Assembly (NCBI GenBank): GCA_002698575.1
Contig: NZZG01000156.1
Span: 1 to 47,098 of the forward strand
Origin: Pimelobacter sp.
Lineage (GTDB): Bacteria; Actinomycetota; Actinomycetes; Propionibacteriales; Nocardioidaceae
Direction of reading: 5' to 3'
DNA length: 47,098 bases
Shown: positions 31,536 to 40,853 of the stretch, one piece after another
Layout of the letters: each line of letters opens with the position of its first letter
Position numbering within the stretch: position 1 is the stretch's first letter
The notes under the pieces: model-generated
Seen by the model: only the letters and a program-made list of their open reading frames with translations
The model's database searches: none
What the model was told of the DNA's origin: nothing
Translations under genes and position numbers: made by a program

Positions 31536-34500
31536 TCAGGAGCCGAAGCTCCGCAGCGCCCCGGGGCCGGGGACCCGACGCGAGATCACCTCGGAGGTGC
31601 GCACGCCCAGGCCCTCGACCTGCACGGTCTTGCCGTTGCGGGTCTTGATCCTCACCACACCGCTGGTGGGCGAGGAGAACTTCGTGATGCCGCTGAGCTT
31701 GCGCACCCGGGTGTTGTTCGACGACGTCCTGATCGTGCGCAGCTTGGTCTTGCCCAGGAACACGTCGACCGCGCCGAGGCCGGGGGCCTGCCGGTAGATC
31801 AGTGCCATCGAGACCGCGTCGGTGACCCGGATCTTCAGCGTGGACCCCTTGTCGGCGGCCTCCAGGTAGGTCCCGCGGAACGAACCGTTGCTGCTCGTGC
31901 GGTCCCAGGCCTTCTTGACGTTCTTCAGCTTGCGGTCGTTGAAGGGCACCGAGAAGCGGCGGGTCGCCGGGGTGGCGTCGGTGTTGCCCGCGGCGTCCGT
32001 CGCGGCGACCGAGAAGTCGTAGGTGCCGGGCTTCACCCCGCGCGCCGTCACCGACCCGTCGGCCGGGCACTCCCCGGCGCGCGTGCCGAGGGAGCAGGAG
32101 TACGTCGCTCCCGGCTCGGACTCGTAGGCGAAGTCGATCGCGCGATCCAGGGCGAAGCTGCCCCGACGCGGACCGTCGGTGATCGTCGTCTCGGGCGGGG
32201 TCGTGTCGACCACGACGTCGTCCTGCTCCACCGTCACCGCCGCGTCGTTCGTCGAGGCGCCGGCGTAGCGGCCGTCGAGGTCCAGGGCGACGCTGTAGGT
32301 GCGCCCGTCGTCAGCCGGGAACGTCGCCGTCACCGTGCAGGTGGCGGTGCCGACTCCCGGTGCCGTCTGGGTGACCGGGGCGGCCTCGCAGAGCGTGGTC
32401 CCGGTCGTGGTGTCGGTGAAGGTGACCGTGGCGGTCGCCACGTCGCCCGGGGTGCCGTCGTCGGAGGCGGTGACCTCCGCGCTCATCTCGACCGGCGCAC
32501 TGCTCTGGCCAGCGGGAGCCGTCACCGAGGTGTCACCGGTGTAGAGGACCGTGGCGTCCTCACGGGTCACGGTGATCGTGCTCTGGCGTGTCTGGTCCGG
32601 GTGCGCGCCCCCGTCGGAGGCGGTGAAGACCACGTCGTACTCCCCCGGGGCCGCGACGACCTCGCCCGTCACCGCGTACGTCGCCGTCCCGGGCAGCTCG
32701 CCGGCGGCGCTGGCCGCGGTGCGGGTGACCTGGAGTCCGGCAGGCAGTCCCGTCGCGGTGACCGACAGGTCGCCCGACTCCACGAAACGGTCCTGGAGGA
32801 CCACCTCGAACGTGGGGTCGATCGGGTCGGAGTAGTCCACCGAAGCGGTCTCGGCCGGACCGGTGACGACGAGACCGGCGTCGTAGCGGACGAGCAGCTC
32901 GGCATCCTCGGCCGAGGCTCCCGCGTAGCGCTCGCCGCCGACGGTGGTCGCGACCTGGTAGGTGCGGTCGGCGGTCCCGGTGAGGTCGGCGCCGAAGGAG
33001 CACGAGGCCGTGCCCTGGCCGGCCGTTCCGGAGGCCGTGACCGGCGCGGTGCAGAGCGTCTCCTCGGTGACGGTGTCCACGAAGGTCGCCGTGGCCAGGG
33101 TCAGGTCGCCGGTCTCCTCGTCGGTCTCGACGACGTCGGCGCTGAGCGTGACGTCGACGGCGTCGGTGCCTCCGCTGGTGGCGGTCGCCTCGGCAGGACC
33201 GGTGTACGTCGGGGTCGCGTCCTCGAGGGCGACCTCGACGGTGAGGTCGGCGACGGCGTCGGCGGCGGCGCCGTCGGAGACGGTCGCCGTGGCCTCGAAC
33301 GAGCCCGGGGCGTCGGTGGTGGCACCGGTGATCTCGAACGTGGCGGTCCCCGGGAGGACACCGGGCGCGGAGACCGAGGTCCTCGTCAGGCTCATGCCCG
33401 TCGGCAGCCCCTCGGCGGAGGCGGTGATGCCCTCGCCCTCGATGGTGGCCGACTCGGCGCTCAGCACGGGCGCCGGGTCGAGCGAGTCGGAGTACTGCAC
33501 GCTGAACTCCCCGTCGACGGCGGTGCCGCTCAGGGTCAGCGCCGGGTCGGGAGCGACGGCCTCGATGGTGATGTCGGCGTCGTTGATGTCGAAGAAGTAG
33601 TTGTCGACCGCGGCCACCTTGACCCGGGCCGTGCTGGTGTCGACGTTCGGCCAGGTGATGTCCTCGCTGCCGTCGTTGGGCGTGCTCTCGAGCAGGGTGA
33701 TCGGGTACGTGCGTCCGCCGTCGGTCGACAGGGTGATGCTCACGTCGTCGGCGAGGCCGAGGATGTCGGTCTGGGCCGTGGTCCAGTCGATCGTGCCGGG
33801 CTCGTCACCGGTGACGGTGGTCGCCGTCGCCTGCGAGTCGACGAGGAACGGACCGGCGAGGGCGTTGACGGTCAGCGCCGTGTCGTCGAAGCTCGTGCCG
33901 CCGTCGTACCCGATCGCGCCGCCCAGGTCCCGGGCGGTCAACCGGAAGTTCAGGGTGCGGTCGAACGACCCGCCGAGGTAGCTGGCCGTGGGCAGCATCT
34001 CGGAGTAGCACTCCAGGACCGGGCCGTCCTCGATCGTGTCCGCGGCGGCAGAGGGCGGGCAGAACCCGGTCTCGGCGTTGGTGGACCCGGCGATGATCTG
34101 CTCGATGTCGGGGAACGTGCGGGTCGGTGTGGTGCCGGCGGCGTTCTGGCCGGGAGACAGGTAGGTGATCGAGTCCTCGAGGCTGACGTCGGCATAGGCC
34201 CCGAAGACGCGGAAGAGCGGGCCGGAGATCCGACCGTTGCTCGGCAGCGGCGTGCCGGCGCCCACCAGGCTGATGCCCGGGCCCTCGTCGTTCTGCTCCC
34301 ACAGGTAGATCAGGTCTCCGCCGTCGACGTCCTCGCCGCTGCCGGTCAGCTCGAAGGGGGTCTGCACGGGGATCTCGCGCGCGGCGGGAGCCGTGACCGT
34401 GGGCACGTGGTTGTCGGTGACGAGCAGGCTGTCGCCTCCGTTGGCGGCGGGGCCCCCCTGCCTGATGTCGTTGACCACGGCGCTGAGCTCACCCTCGAGG

Positions 34501-36179
34501 ACCTCGAGGGTCGGGTTGGCGATCGCCGTGCCCGCCAGGCCGCCGCCGAAGGTCATCTGGAAGCCGGAGGTGTCGAAGGAGTCGGCGTCGAAGTGCGCGG
34601 CCACGGTGACGGTCGTCCCGGTGACGGCCTCCACGGCGGCCTTGATCCCGGCGGTCGTGTAGGTGGTGCCGTTGGTGATCGGTGCGGTGACGCCGTACCC
34701 AGGGAAGTCGAGGCGGAAGGAGTCGGTGCCCTCGAAGTCGGTGAGCAGGACCGACTCGATCTCGCTCAGGTCGGCGAAGTCGCTCAGGACGTGGTCGCCG
34801 ATCTCGGTCTGGCTGCGCTGGCTGAAGTACGGGTCGGTGTGCGGCTGCAGGTCGTCCTGGGCGCAGATGCCGGCGTAGGCCATCACCGAGGAGCCGGAGC
34901 CGGGCTCGACGGAGGTGTCGGCGTTGCGGTTGGGGGGCGCGCAGCTGCCGTTGAGACCGTTGAAGGTGTGGTTGCCGGCGAACTGGTGGCCGATCTCGTG
35001 CGCCACGTAGTCGATCGCGTAGAAGTCGCCGACGGGGAACGGCAGCCCGGTGCAGCCGCGGGCCTTGCCGTCCAGGCCGACCACGCCGAGGGCGGCGATG
35101 CCGCCGCCGTTGATGCCCAGGCCGATGTGGCCGACGTCGAAGTTCTCGGCACCGATGACCTGGCCGAGGACGAGGCGGTTGCGGTTGAGCAGGGCGCTGG
35201 AGCAGCCGTCGGTCTCGATCGCGGCGTCGTAGCAGGCCGTGGCGCCGCACGGACCACCCGGCTCGAAGGCGTCGGCGGCGGTGTTGAAGTTCGTCTTGTC
35301 GGTCTCGTCGACGAGCAGCATCTGCAGGGACATGTCGTCGCCGTAGATCTGGTTGACCCGGTTCATCAGGGTCGCCTTGGCGGCGGTGACGAGGAGGTTG
35401 TACTCCTCGTCGGTGGTGGCGTCGGGTGCGAAGTAGGCGGAGTAGGACGGGTCGGTCGCGAACGCGATCCGGTAGGTGCGGGCCACCACGGGGTTGCCGG
35501 CGCCCTCGCCGATGCGCTGCCCGTTCCTCCCCAGCAGACGCCCCCCGCCGTCGGTCGGGATCGCCTCGGGCTCGATGAGCGGCTTCTCCGGCGCCGGCAG
35601 GGCGCGCCCGTCGTAGGACAGGTACGGCGCGTCCGCGCCCTGGTCGGCACCGATGTAGGCCGGGTCGACGTACCAGGAGCCGCTGGCACCGCGGACCGAT
35701 GCGTGGAAGCCGAGCGGGGTGGTGTCGAGTCGGATGCTGGCCGGCGGCCCGGTCAGGCTGCGTCCGGCGTAGGTGGCGATGTCGGGCCTGGCCGCGGCCA
35801 GGCCCGGCTCCATGACCTCGACCTCACGGACCGCGAAGCGAACGAGCTCCCCGCTGGGCGCGGGGATGGCGATGGTGGCCGCCGTCCCACGGGCCGCGGT
35901 GCCGGCGGGAGCGGTGGCGAGTCGACGCCCCAGCTCCGGCAGGGCCAGCCGGTAGGCCGCGTAGGCGCTCGGGTGCACCGTGCGGGACATCCCGTCGCGC
36001 TGCGCCGGGAGCGCCTCGGAGATCGGGCTCCAGAGCCCGCCGAGCGCCGGCACGGCCTCGACGGGCGCTGCGGCGTCGACGGGAGCGACCGCTCCCGGGA
36101 CGACGGCGAGGGCCGCGAGCGCGGTCGCGCCTCCGGCGAGAGCGCTGAGCAGGCGGCGGGAGAAGCGATGGGTGGTCAC
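31536..36179 (-). CDS. Large secreted metzincin metalloprotease with Ig-like repeats
   Basis: The 1547-residue product has a signal peptide (MTTHRFSRRLLSALAGGATA region, then an alanine-rich end), a propeptide-like region, and a reprolysin-type zinc protease domain with HEIGHQFAGNH (HExxHxxGxxH) near residues 390-400 and a Met-turn SVMAYAG about 35 residues later. Beyond residue 600 come PKD/Ig-like beta domains, including at least two tandem repeats that share the pattern GLPxGxxxTRTxxSAxGxLPGTATxxxTG, and a C-terminal NDRKLKNVKKAW domain that looks like a binding module. The role is probably extracellular protein degradation. Start GTG at 36179 with GAGGAA upstream. Confidence 0.88.
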   Translation of the reverse strand: MTTHRFSRRLLSALAGGATALAALAVVPGAVAPVDAAAPVEAVPALGGLWSPISEALPAQRDGMSRTVHPSAYAAYRLALPELGRRLATAPAGTAARGTAATIAIPAPSGELVRFAVREVEVMEPGLAAARPDIATYAGRSLTGPPASIRLDTTPLGFHASVRGASGSWYVDPAYIGADQGADAPYLSYDGRALPAPEKPLIEPEAIPTDGGGRLLGRNGQRIGEGAGNPVVARTYRIAFATDPSYSAYFAPDATTDEEYNLLVTAAKATLMNRVNQIYGDDMSLQMLLVDETDKTNFNTAADAFEPGGPCGATACYDAAIETDGCSSALLNRNRLVLGQVIGAENFDVGHIGLGINGGGIAALGVVGLDGKARGCTGLPFPVGDFYAIDYVAHEIGHQFAGNHTFNGLNGSCAPPNRNADTSVEPGSGSSVMAYAGICAQDDLQPHTDPYFSQRSQTEIGDHVLSDFADLSEIESVLLTDFEGTDSFRLDFPGYGVTAPITNGTTYTTAGIKAAVEAVTGTTVTVAAHFDADSFDTSGFQMTFGGGLAGTAIANPTLEVLEGELSAVVNDIRQGGPAANGGDSLLVTDNHVPTVTAPAAREIPVQTPFELTGSGEDVDGGDLIYLWEQNDEGPGISLVGAGTPLPSNGRISGPLFRVFGAYADVSLEDSITYLSPGQNAAGTTPTRTFPDIEQIIAGSTNAETGFCPPSAAADTIEDGPVLECYSEMLPTASYLGGSFDRTLNFRLTARDLGGAIGYDGGTSFDDTALTVNALAGPFLVDSQATATTVTGDEPGTIDWTTAQTDILGLADDVSITLSTDGGRTYPITLLESTPNDGSEDITWPNVDTSTARVKVAAVDNYFFDINDADITIEAVAPDPALTLSGTAVDGEFSVQYSDSLDPAPVLSAESATIEGEGITASAEGLPTGMSLTRTSVSAPGVLPGTATFEITGATTDAPGSFEATATVSDGAAADAVADLTVEVALEDATPTYTGPAEATATSGGTDAVDVTLSADVVETDEETGDLTLATATFVDTVTEETLCTAPVTASGTAGQGTASCSFGADLTGTADRTYQVATTVGGERYAGASAEDAELLVRYDAGLVVTGPAETASVDYSDPIDPTFEVVLQDRFVESGDLSVTATGLPAGLQVTRTAASAAGELPGTATYAVTGEVVAAPGEYDVVFTASDGGAHPDQTRQSTITVTREDATVLYTGDTSVTAPAGQSSAPVEMSAEVTASDDGTPGDVATATVTFTDTTTGTTLCEAAPVTQTAPGVGTATCTVTATFPADDGRTYSVALDLDGRYAGASTNDAAVTVEQDDVVVDTTPPETTITDGPRRGSFALDRAIDFAYESEPGATYSCSLGTRAGECPADGSVTARGVKPGTYDFSVAATDAAGNTDATPATRRFSVPFNDRKLKNVKKAWDRTSSNGSFRGTYLEAADKGSTLKIRVTDAVSMALIYRQAPGLGAVDVFLGKTKLRTIRTSSNNTRVRKLSGITKFSSPTSGVVRIKTRNGKTVQVEGLGVRTSEVISRRVPGPGALRSFGS

Positions 36180-36269
36180 AGTGGATTCCTCGCACGACGA
36201 AGGGCTGGACGGCGGGAGCCGTCGTGGAGGACAACGTGACTCATCTGCTCCGGCTACGGGGGCGAGTTC

Positions 36270-36302
36270 ACGAATTCGTTACGGGCCGGACTCGTTCCGG
36301 CC
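36270..36302. promoter_or_regulatory. Palindrome and hairpin upstream of the protease gene
   Basis: In the 152-bp gap, ACGAATTCGT (36270-36279) is a 10-bp palindrome and GGCCGGA / TCCGGCC (36284-36290 and 36296-36302) form a 7-bp stem with a 5-base loop. On the minus strand the stem follows the LLM pseudogene and the palindrome lies about 90 bp before the protease start, so terminator followed by promoter region is plausible. No T-run was found. Confidence 0.35.
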
Positions 36303-36331
36303 GGAGTTCTTACCGCCCGGGGTATGGCCGA

Positions 36332-36982
36332 TCACACGGCGTCGAGGCGGGGCACGACGTGCTCGCACACGGCCGTCGTCCAGGCGACCGGGTCCTCGCC
36401 CGCCGGACCGACGCACACCGTGTCGACGCCCAGGGCCGCGTAGCCCTCCATGTCGCGCAGGAGCCCGTCCGGGTCCCCCACCGGGTCGGCCGCCAGGACG
36501 ATCGACTTCTCGATGGCGTCGTAGTCGGTCCCGAGCCTCTCGCAGTGCCCGCGCAGGACGTCGAGCTTGTGCGCGACGACCTCGGTCGACTCGCCGAAGA
36601 GGTTGCACATCTGGGCGTACTGCGCGACCAGGCGCAGCGTCTTGCGCTCCCCGGACCCGCCGATCAGGATCGGCGGGTGCGGCTCGCCGTACGCCGCAGG
36701 GACGTTGACGGTCTCGACCAACCGGTAGTGCGTCCCCTCGTACGGCCCGTCCTCGGGACCCCACATCTGCAGGCACACCCGCAGCGCCTCCTCGAGCCGC
36801 TCGAAGCGCTCCGACATCGGGGGGAAGGGCACGCCGAGCCCGGCGTGCTCACGCTCGTACCAGGCAGCGCCGATGCCGAGCAGGGCCCGGCCCCGCGAGA
36901 GTCGGCCGAGGGTGGTGTAGCCCTCGAGCATCGGCTGCTCGGGTCCACCGAGGTCCTCCATCTGGAACCAGTGGTCCATCAC
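36332..36982 (-). pseudogene. Decayed LLM-class (F420-type) oxidoreductase
   Basis: The frame matches the luciferase-like F420-dependent oxidoreductase family from VMDHWFQMEDLGGPEQPMLE onward and continues normally to the C-terminus (WYEREHAGLGVPFPP, PPILIGGSGERKTLRL). Two parts are missing: the N-terminal 25-35 residues, including the first beta-strand, and about 35-40 residues between GYTTLG and SRGRALLGIG near base 36903, where relatives have the LGTxVTGVTYRHPGLLAK segment. The deletion keeps the frame. The only starts left are GTG 36982 and ATG 36979. Without two strands of the TIM barrel the product should be inactive. The missing 5' end coincides with the divergent cyclophilin gene. Confidence 0.7.
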
Positions 36983-37049
36983 GGTGAGGAGCGAGACCCC
37001 ACCCGCACCCGACGGTAGCCACCACCGCCACCCCCCTAGGATCAGGCGC

Positions 37050-38345
37050 ATGATGAAGCGGTTCAGCGGCGTCCTCGCCGCACTGGTGCTGGTGCTCGCC
37101 GTGGCTGCCTGCGGCGACGACGAGGGCAGTGGTGGCGAGACGTCCAGCGCCACCGACCCGGGCGCCACCTCGCGCACCCACTCCCCGCAGCCCACCGATG
37201 CCTCCGGGGCGAGGTGCACCTACGTGCAGACCACGTCCCCGTCGAAGGCCGTCGAGCCACCCGCGCAGACCGCTGCCTACAACGGCACCGTCGAGGCGAC
37301 CCTGTCGACCAACGTCGGTGACATCGACCTGACCCTCGACGCCGCGGCCGCCCCGTGCACGGTCAACTCCTTCACCTCGCTCGCGTCCCAGGCCTACTTC
37401 GACGACACCACCTGCCACCGCCTCACCACGTCAGGCATCTTCGTCCTCCAGTGCGGAGACCCGGACGGCACCGGTGCCGGCGGGCCGGGCTACTCCTTCG
37501 CCGACGAGCTGAGCGGCGCGGAGACCTACCCGGCCGGCACGCTCGCCATGGCCAACGCCGGGCCCAACACCAACGGGTCGCAGTTCTTCCTGGTCTACGA
37601 GGACTCCCAGCTGCCGGCCGCCTACACCGTCTTCGGCGAGGTCTCCGCCGACGGCCTGGAGGTGCTGCGCTCCATCGCGGAGAAGGGGACCGCGGACGGC
37701 GGGGGCGACGGAGCGCCGGCCGAGCCGGTCGACATCGACTTCGCCGAGATCGGTGACTCCACCCCGGGCGACCCGGCACAGCCGACCTCACCGGCGACGG
37801 AGGCGAGCTGCACCTACAGCGAGGACGGCTCGGGCTCGGCCGACGTACCGCCCTCGGAGCCGACCGAGACGACCGACGTCGCCGCCCGCATCCGCACCTC
37901 GGTGGGGGTCATCCCGGTGACCCTGGACGCCGCGAGCGCCCCGTGCACCGTCAACTCGTTCCTCTCGCTCGCGGACCAGGGGTTCTTCGACACCACGACC
38001 TGTCACCGGCTCACCACCGCAGGACTACGCGTCCTGCAGTGCGGCGACCCCACCGGCACCGGCGCCGGCGGTCCCGGCTACTCGTTCGCCGACGAGCTCG
38101 ACGGCACCGAGACCTACGGCAAGGGCACGCTCGCCATGGCCAACGCCGGACCCAACACGAACGGCTCGCAGTTCTTCATGGTCTACGGCGACTCGCAGCT
38201 CCCCCCGGCGTACACCGTCTTCGGCTCGATCGCTCCGGCCGGGCTCAAGGTGCTGAGCAAGGTCGCGGCTGCCGGGGTCAAGGGTGGTGGCGGGGACGGA
38301 CCGCCGAAGACGACCGTGCGGATCAGCGGCGTCACGGTGGGCTGA
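37050..38345 (+). CDS. Lipoprotein with two tandem cyclophilin domains
   Basis: The 431-residue product has a lipoprotein signal (VLAVAAC, lipid cysteine about C21), a low-complexity linker, and two peptidyl-prolyl isomerase domains at about 56-234 and 253-431. The copies share long near-identical stretches, e.g. GTGAGGPGYSFADEL, TLAMANAGPNTNGSQFF, and a CHRLTT block, including cyclophilin core residues. Secreted actinobacterial cyclophilins usually have one such domain, so this looks like an internal duplication. Probable role: folding of exported proteins at the outer face of the membrane. Start ATG 37050 or 37053. It overlaps the SDR gene end by 14 bp. Confidence 0.88.
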   Translation: MMKRFSGVLAALVLVLAVAACGDDEGSGGETSSATDPGATSRTHSPQPTDASGARCTYVQTTSPSKAVEPPAQTAAYNGTVEATLSTNVGDIDLTLDAAAAPCTVNSFTSLASQAYFDDTTCHRLTTSGIFVLQCGDPDGTGAGGPGYSFADELSGAETYPAGTLAMANAGPNTNGSQFFLVYEDSQLPAAYTVFGEVSADGLEVLRSIAEKGTADGGGDGAPAEPVDIDFAEIGDSTPGDPAQPTSPATEASCTYSEDGSGSADVPPSEPTETTDVAARIRTSVGVIPVTLDAASAPCTVNSFLSLADQGFFDTTTCHRLTTAGLRVLQCGDPTGTGAGGPGYSFADELDGTETYGKGTLAMANAGPNTNGSQFFMVYGDSQLPPAYTVFGSIAPAGLKVLSKVAAAGVKGGGGDGPPKTTVRISGVTVG

Positions 38346-39210
38346 GCCCGAACGACGTGCCGCTCAGCTCCTCGGAGCGGCGCCACAGCCGCCGGGCGAG
38401 GTCGGGGTCGAGTGCGGCCCGGCTGCGCCCGACCGCCGTCGGACGTCCGCGCATCTCGCGCAGCCTGTCGGGGCCGAGGTAGGTATTGCCCGGGACGTCC
38501 AGCGTCGCGGCGTACAGGGAGGGCAGCGCCCCCTGCGCCGGCGACATGCCCACCAGTGCGTGACCCCAGCCCCCGATGGCTGTCGCCCACCCGCGTCCGG
38601 TGTGGCCGGTGATGCCGGTGGCCGTGCTGCCCGGGTGCGCGCCGGTGGCGCGCAGCGTCGACCCGGCAGCGGTCAGGCGTCGCTGCAGCTCGGCGAGGAA
38701 GAGCAGGTTGGCCAGCTTGGACTGGGCGTAGGCGGCGAACGCCGCGTAGCCGCGTCGACTCCAGTCGAGGTCGTCGACGTCGAGCTCGGCGCGGCGGTGG
38801 GCGATCGACCCGACCACCACCACCCGGTCGGTGAGGCGATCGAGCAGCAGGTTGGTGAGCGCGAAGTGGCCCAGGTGGTTGGTGGCGAGGTGCAGCTCGA
38901 CGCCATCGGCGCTGCGCGAGAACGGGACCCCCATCACGCCCGCGTTGTTGACCAGGACGTCGACCGCACCGACCTCGGCGGCGAAGGCGCGCACCGAGGA
39001 CAGGTCGGAGACGTCGAGGGCGCGGACCTCGGTCCGCCCCGGACCGGTGATGCCCGCCGCGGCCTGCTCGCCCTTGGCGAGGCTGCGGCACGCCAGGACG
39101 ACGTGCGCACCGGCACCGACGAGGGCCCGCGCGGTCTCGAGGCCGACCCCGCTGTTGGCACCGGTCACGACGAAGCGTCGACCCCCCTGCTGGGGCAGCG
39201 TCACGTTCAT
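38332..39210 (-). CDS. Short-chain dehydrogenase/reductase
   Basis: The 292-residue product is an SDR of the retinol-dehydrogenase-like type: cofactor loop TGANSGVGLETA, the structural NNAGV, catalytic serine in VVGSIAH, and the YxxxK pair in YAQSKLANL. It probably reduces or oxidises a lipophilic alcohol/ketone with NADP(H); the arginine in ACRSLAKGE favours NADP. Start ATG at 39210. It converges with the cyclophilin gene and diverges from the HesB-like gene. Confidence 0.88.
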   Translation of the reverse strand: MNVTLPQQGGRRFVVTGANSGVGLETARALVGAGAHVVLACRSLAKGEQAAAGITGPGRTEVRALDVSDLSSVRAFAAEVGAVDVLVNNAGVMGVPFSRSADGVELHLATNHLGHFALTNLLLDRLTDRVVVVGSIAHRRAELDVDDLDWSRRGYAAFAAYAQSKLANLLFLAELQRRLTAAGSTLRATGAHPGSTATGITGHTGRGWATAIGGWGHALVGMSPAQGALPSLYAATLDVPGNTYLGPDRLREMRGRPTAVGRSRAALDPDLARRLWRRSEELSGTSFGLSPP

Positions 39211-39323
39211 GGCACGAGAGTGGCAGACGCCACATCGACACGCCCGGGATCGTCCTCCCCTTGAACGCCGGCCCCAGGTCGGCAACGGTGGAGGCGTCCT
39301 GAACTTCCAACGGAAGGCGAGCC

Positions 39324-39605
39324 ATGCTCACCCTCACCGAGAACGCCAGCACGATCGTCCGCGAGATCACGACCCAGCCCGGGCTCCCCGAGTCCGCCGG
39401 GCTGCGCATCACCAGCGAGGGCGACCAGTCGTCGTTCGCGATCGCGGCCACCGACAACCCCGAGCCCGCCGACAAGGTCGTCGAGCAGGCCGGAGCCACG
39501 CTGTACCTCGACGAGCAGGCTGCTGTCGTCCTGGACGACAAGATCCTCGACGCCGCCGTCGACGAGCAGGGCCAGGTCGAGTTCGCGCTCGCCGTGCAGC
39601 CCTGA
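39324..39605 (+). CDS. HesB-like protein lacking the Fe-S cysteines
   Basis: The 93-residue product follows the HesB/IscA fold: MLTLTENASTIVREI, a GLRI strand, and the C-terminal strand region ATLYLDEQAAVVLDDKILDA. The three cysteines that bind iron or Fe-S clusters in IscA/ErpA/SufA are all absent; there is no cysteine at all. It therefore cannot be a standard A-type carrier. Similar cysteine-free members are annotated in other actinobacteria; their role is unknown. A ribosome site GGAAGG precedes the ATG, and a strong terminator follows 26 bp after the stop. Confidence 0.85.
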   Translation: MLTLTENASTIVREITTQPGLPESAGLRITSEGDQSSFAIAATDNPEPADKVVEQAGATLYLDEQAAVVLDDKILDAAVDEQGQVEFALAVQP

Positions 39606-39631
39606 CCTCCCGCGCACCCAGCGCACACCGT

Positions 39632-39667
39632 CGACGAGCCCCCGGCCATCCGGCCGGGGGCTCGTCG
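39632..39667 (+). terminator. Strong intrinsic hairpin after the HesB-like gene
   Basis: CGACGAGCCCCCGGCC (39632-39647) and GGCCGGGGGCTCGTCG (39652-39667) form a perfect 16-bp stem with the loop ATCC. There is no T-run, as is common for actinobacterial terminators. It separates the HesB-like gene from the following oxidoreductase. Confidence 0.85.
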
Positions 39668-39699
39668 CGTCGGTGGACCCGCCTGGCAGGATCAAACGA

Positions 39700-40698
39700 A
39701 TGACCACCACCACCCGCGAGATCCACCTCGCCTCACGTCCGCAGGGCACGCCCGTCGCCGACAACTTCCGCACCGTCGAGACCACCCTGGCAGCACCGGC
39801 CGACGGACAGGTCCTGGTGCGCAACACCGTCCTGTCGGTCGATCCGTACATGCGGGGGCGGATGAACGACGTGAAGTCGTACGTCCCGCCGTTCGCGCTC
39901 GACGCGCCGCTGGAGGGCGGGGCCGTCGGCGTCGTCGAGGAGTCGGCCTCGGAGTCCGTGCCGGTCGGCACGGTGGTGCAGCACATGGCCGGCTGGCGCG
40001 AGCACGCGCTGCTGCCCGCCGACCAGGTGCGCGCCCTCGACACGTCGCTGGCTCCCGCCTCCGCCTACCTCGGTGCCCTCGGCATGCCCGGCCTGACGGC
40101 CTACGCCGGTCTGACCGCGGTCGGCCGGCTGCGCGAGGGCGAGACCGTCTTCGTCTCCGGTGCCGCCGGCGCCGTCGGCTCGATCGCAGGCCAGGTCGCC
40201 AAGAAGCTGGGTGCCGCGAAGGTCGTCGGCTCGGCCGGCTCCGCGGAGAAGGTCACCTGGCTCACCGACGACCTGGGCTTCGACGCCGCCTTCAACTACC
40301 GCGACGCCAAGGTCGTCAAGCAGCTCGCCGAGCACGCACCCGTCGACGTGTACTTCGACAACGTCGGGGGCGACCACCTCGAGGCCGCGATCTTCCACAT
40401 GGCCGACTTCGGCCGCCTGGCACTGTGCGGAGCCATCGCCGGGTACGACGCCACCGAGCCGTTGCCCGGCCCGCGCAACATGATGATGGCCATCCAGAAG
40501 CGCCTGACCCTGCGCGGCTTCATCGTCACCGACCACGGCGACCTGGCCGGCGAGTTCTACAAGACCGTCGGTCCCTGGCTGGCCTCCGGCGAGGTGACCT
40601 ATCGCGAGACGTTCGCGGACGGCCTCGACCAGACCGTGGAGGCCTTCCTCGGCCTCGGCACCGGCGCGAACGTCGGGAAGATGCTGGTGCGGCTCTGA
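39700..40698 (+). CDS. NADP-dependent MDR oxidoreductase (alkenal/one reductase type)
   Basis: The 332-residue product belongs to the zinc-free MDR enzymes of the prostaglandin reductase / CurA / leukotriene dehydrogenase group that reduce alpha,beta-unsaturated carbonyls with NADPH. Features are SVDPYMRGRM near residue 48, the cofactor loop VSGAAGAVGS, DVYFDNVGGDHLEAA and the C-terminal MLVRL. Start ATG at 39700 lies 32 bp after the terminator. No zinc-binding cysteines are present. The role is likely detoxification of reactive enones (inference). Confidence 0.9.
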   Translation: MTTTTREIHLASRPQGTPVADNFRTVETTLAAPADGQVLVRNTVLSVDPYMRGRMNDVKSYVPPFALDAPLEGGAVGVVEESASESVPVGTVVQHMAGWREHALLPADQVRALDTSLAPASAYLGALGMPGLTAYAGLTAVGRLREGETVFVSGAAGAVGSIAGQVAKKLGAAKVVGSAGSAEKVTWLTDDLGFDAAFNYRDAKVVKQLAEHAPVDVYFDNVGGDHLEAAIFHMADFGRLALCGAIAGYDATEPLPGPRNMMMAIQKRLTLRGFIVTDHGDLAGEFYKTVGPWLASGEVTYRETFADGLDQTVEAFLGLGTGANVGKMLVRL

Positions 40699-40853
40699 GG
40701 GAGCTGCGGGTGCCGTCTGCCCCGATTCCAGTGCCGGAGTGATCGTCCGGGCCTGTGGTCACACCTAGTCATTCCGGGCCAGGTGATCCGCCGATCGGCC
40801 ACGATCACGCCAAGCGCCGACGACCACAGCGCAACCCAGGCAGGGTCGCAGGC

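Noticed and set aside
31521..36239. 1572-codon plus-strand open frame opposite the metalloprotease gene
   Set aside because: It is a high-GC antisense shadow: no family motif, valine/glycine/arginine-rich composition, and the minus strand carries a clear protease with signal peptide and active site.
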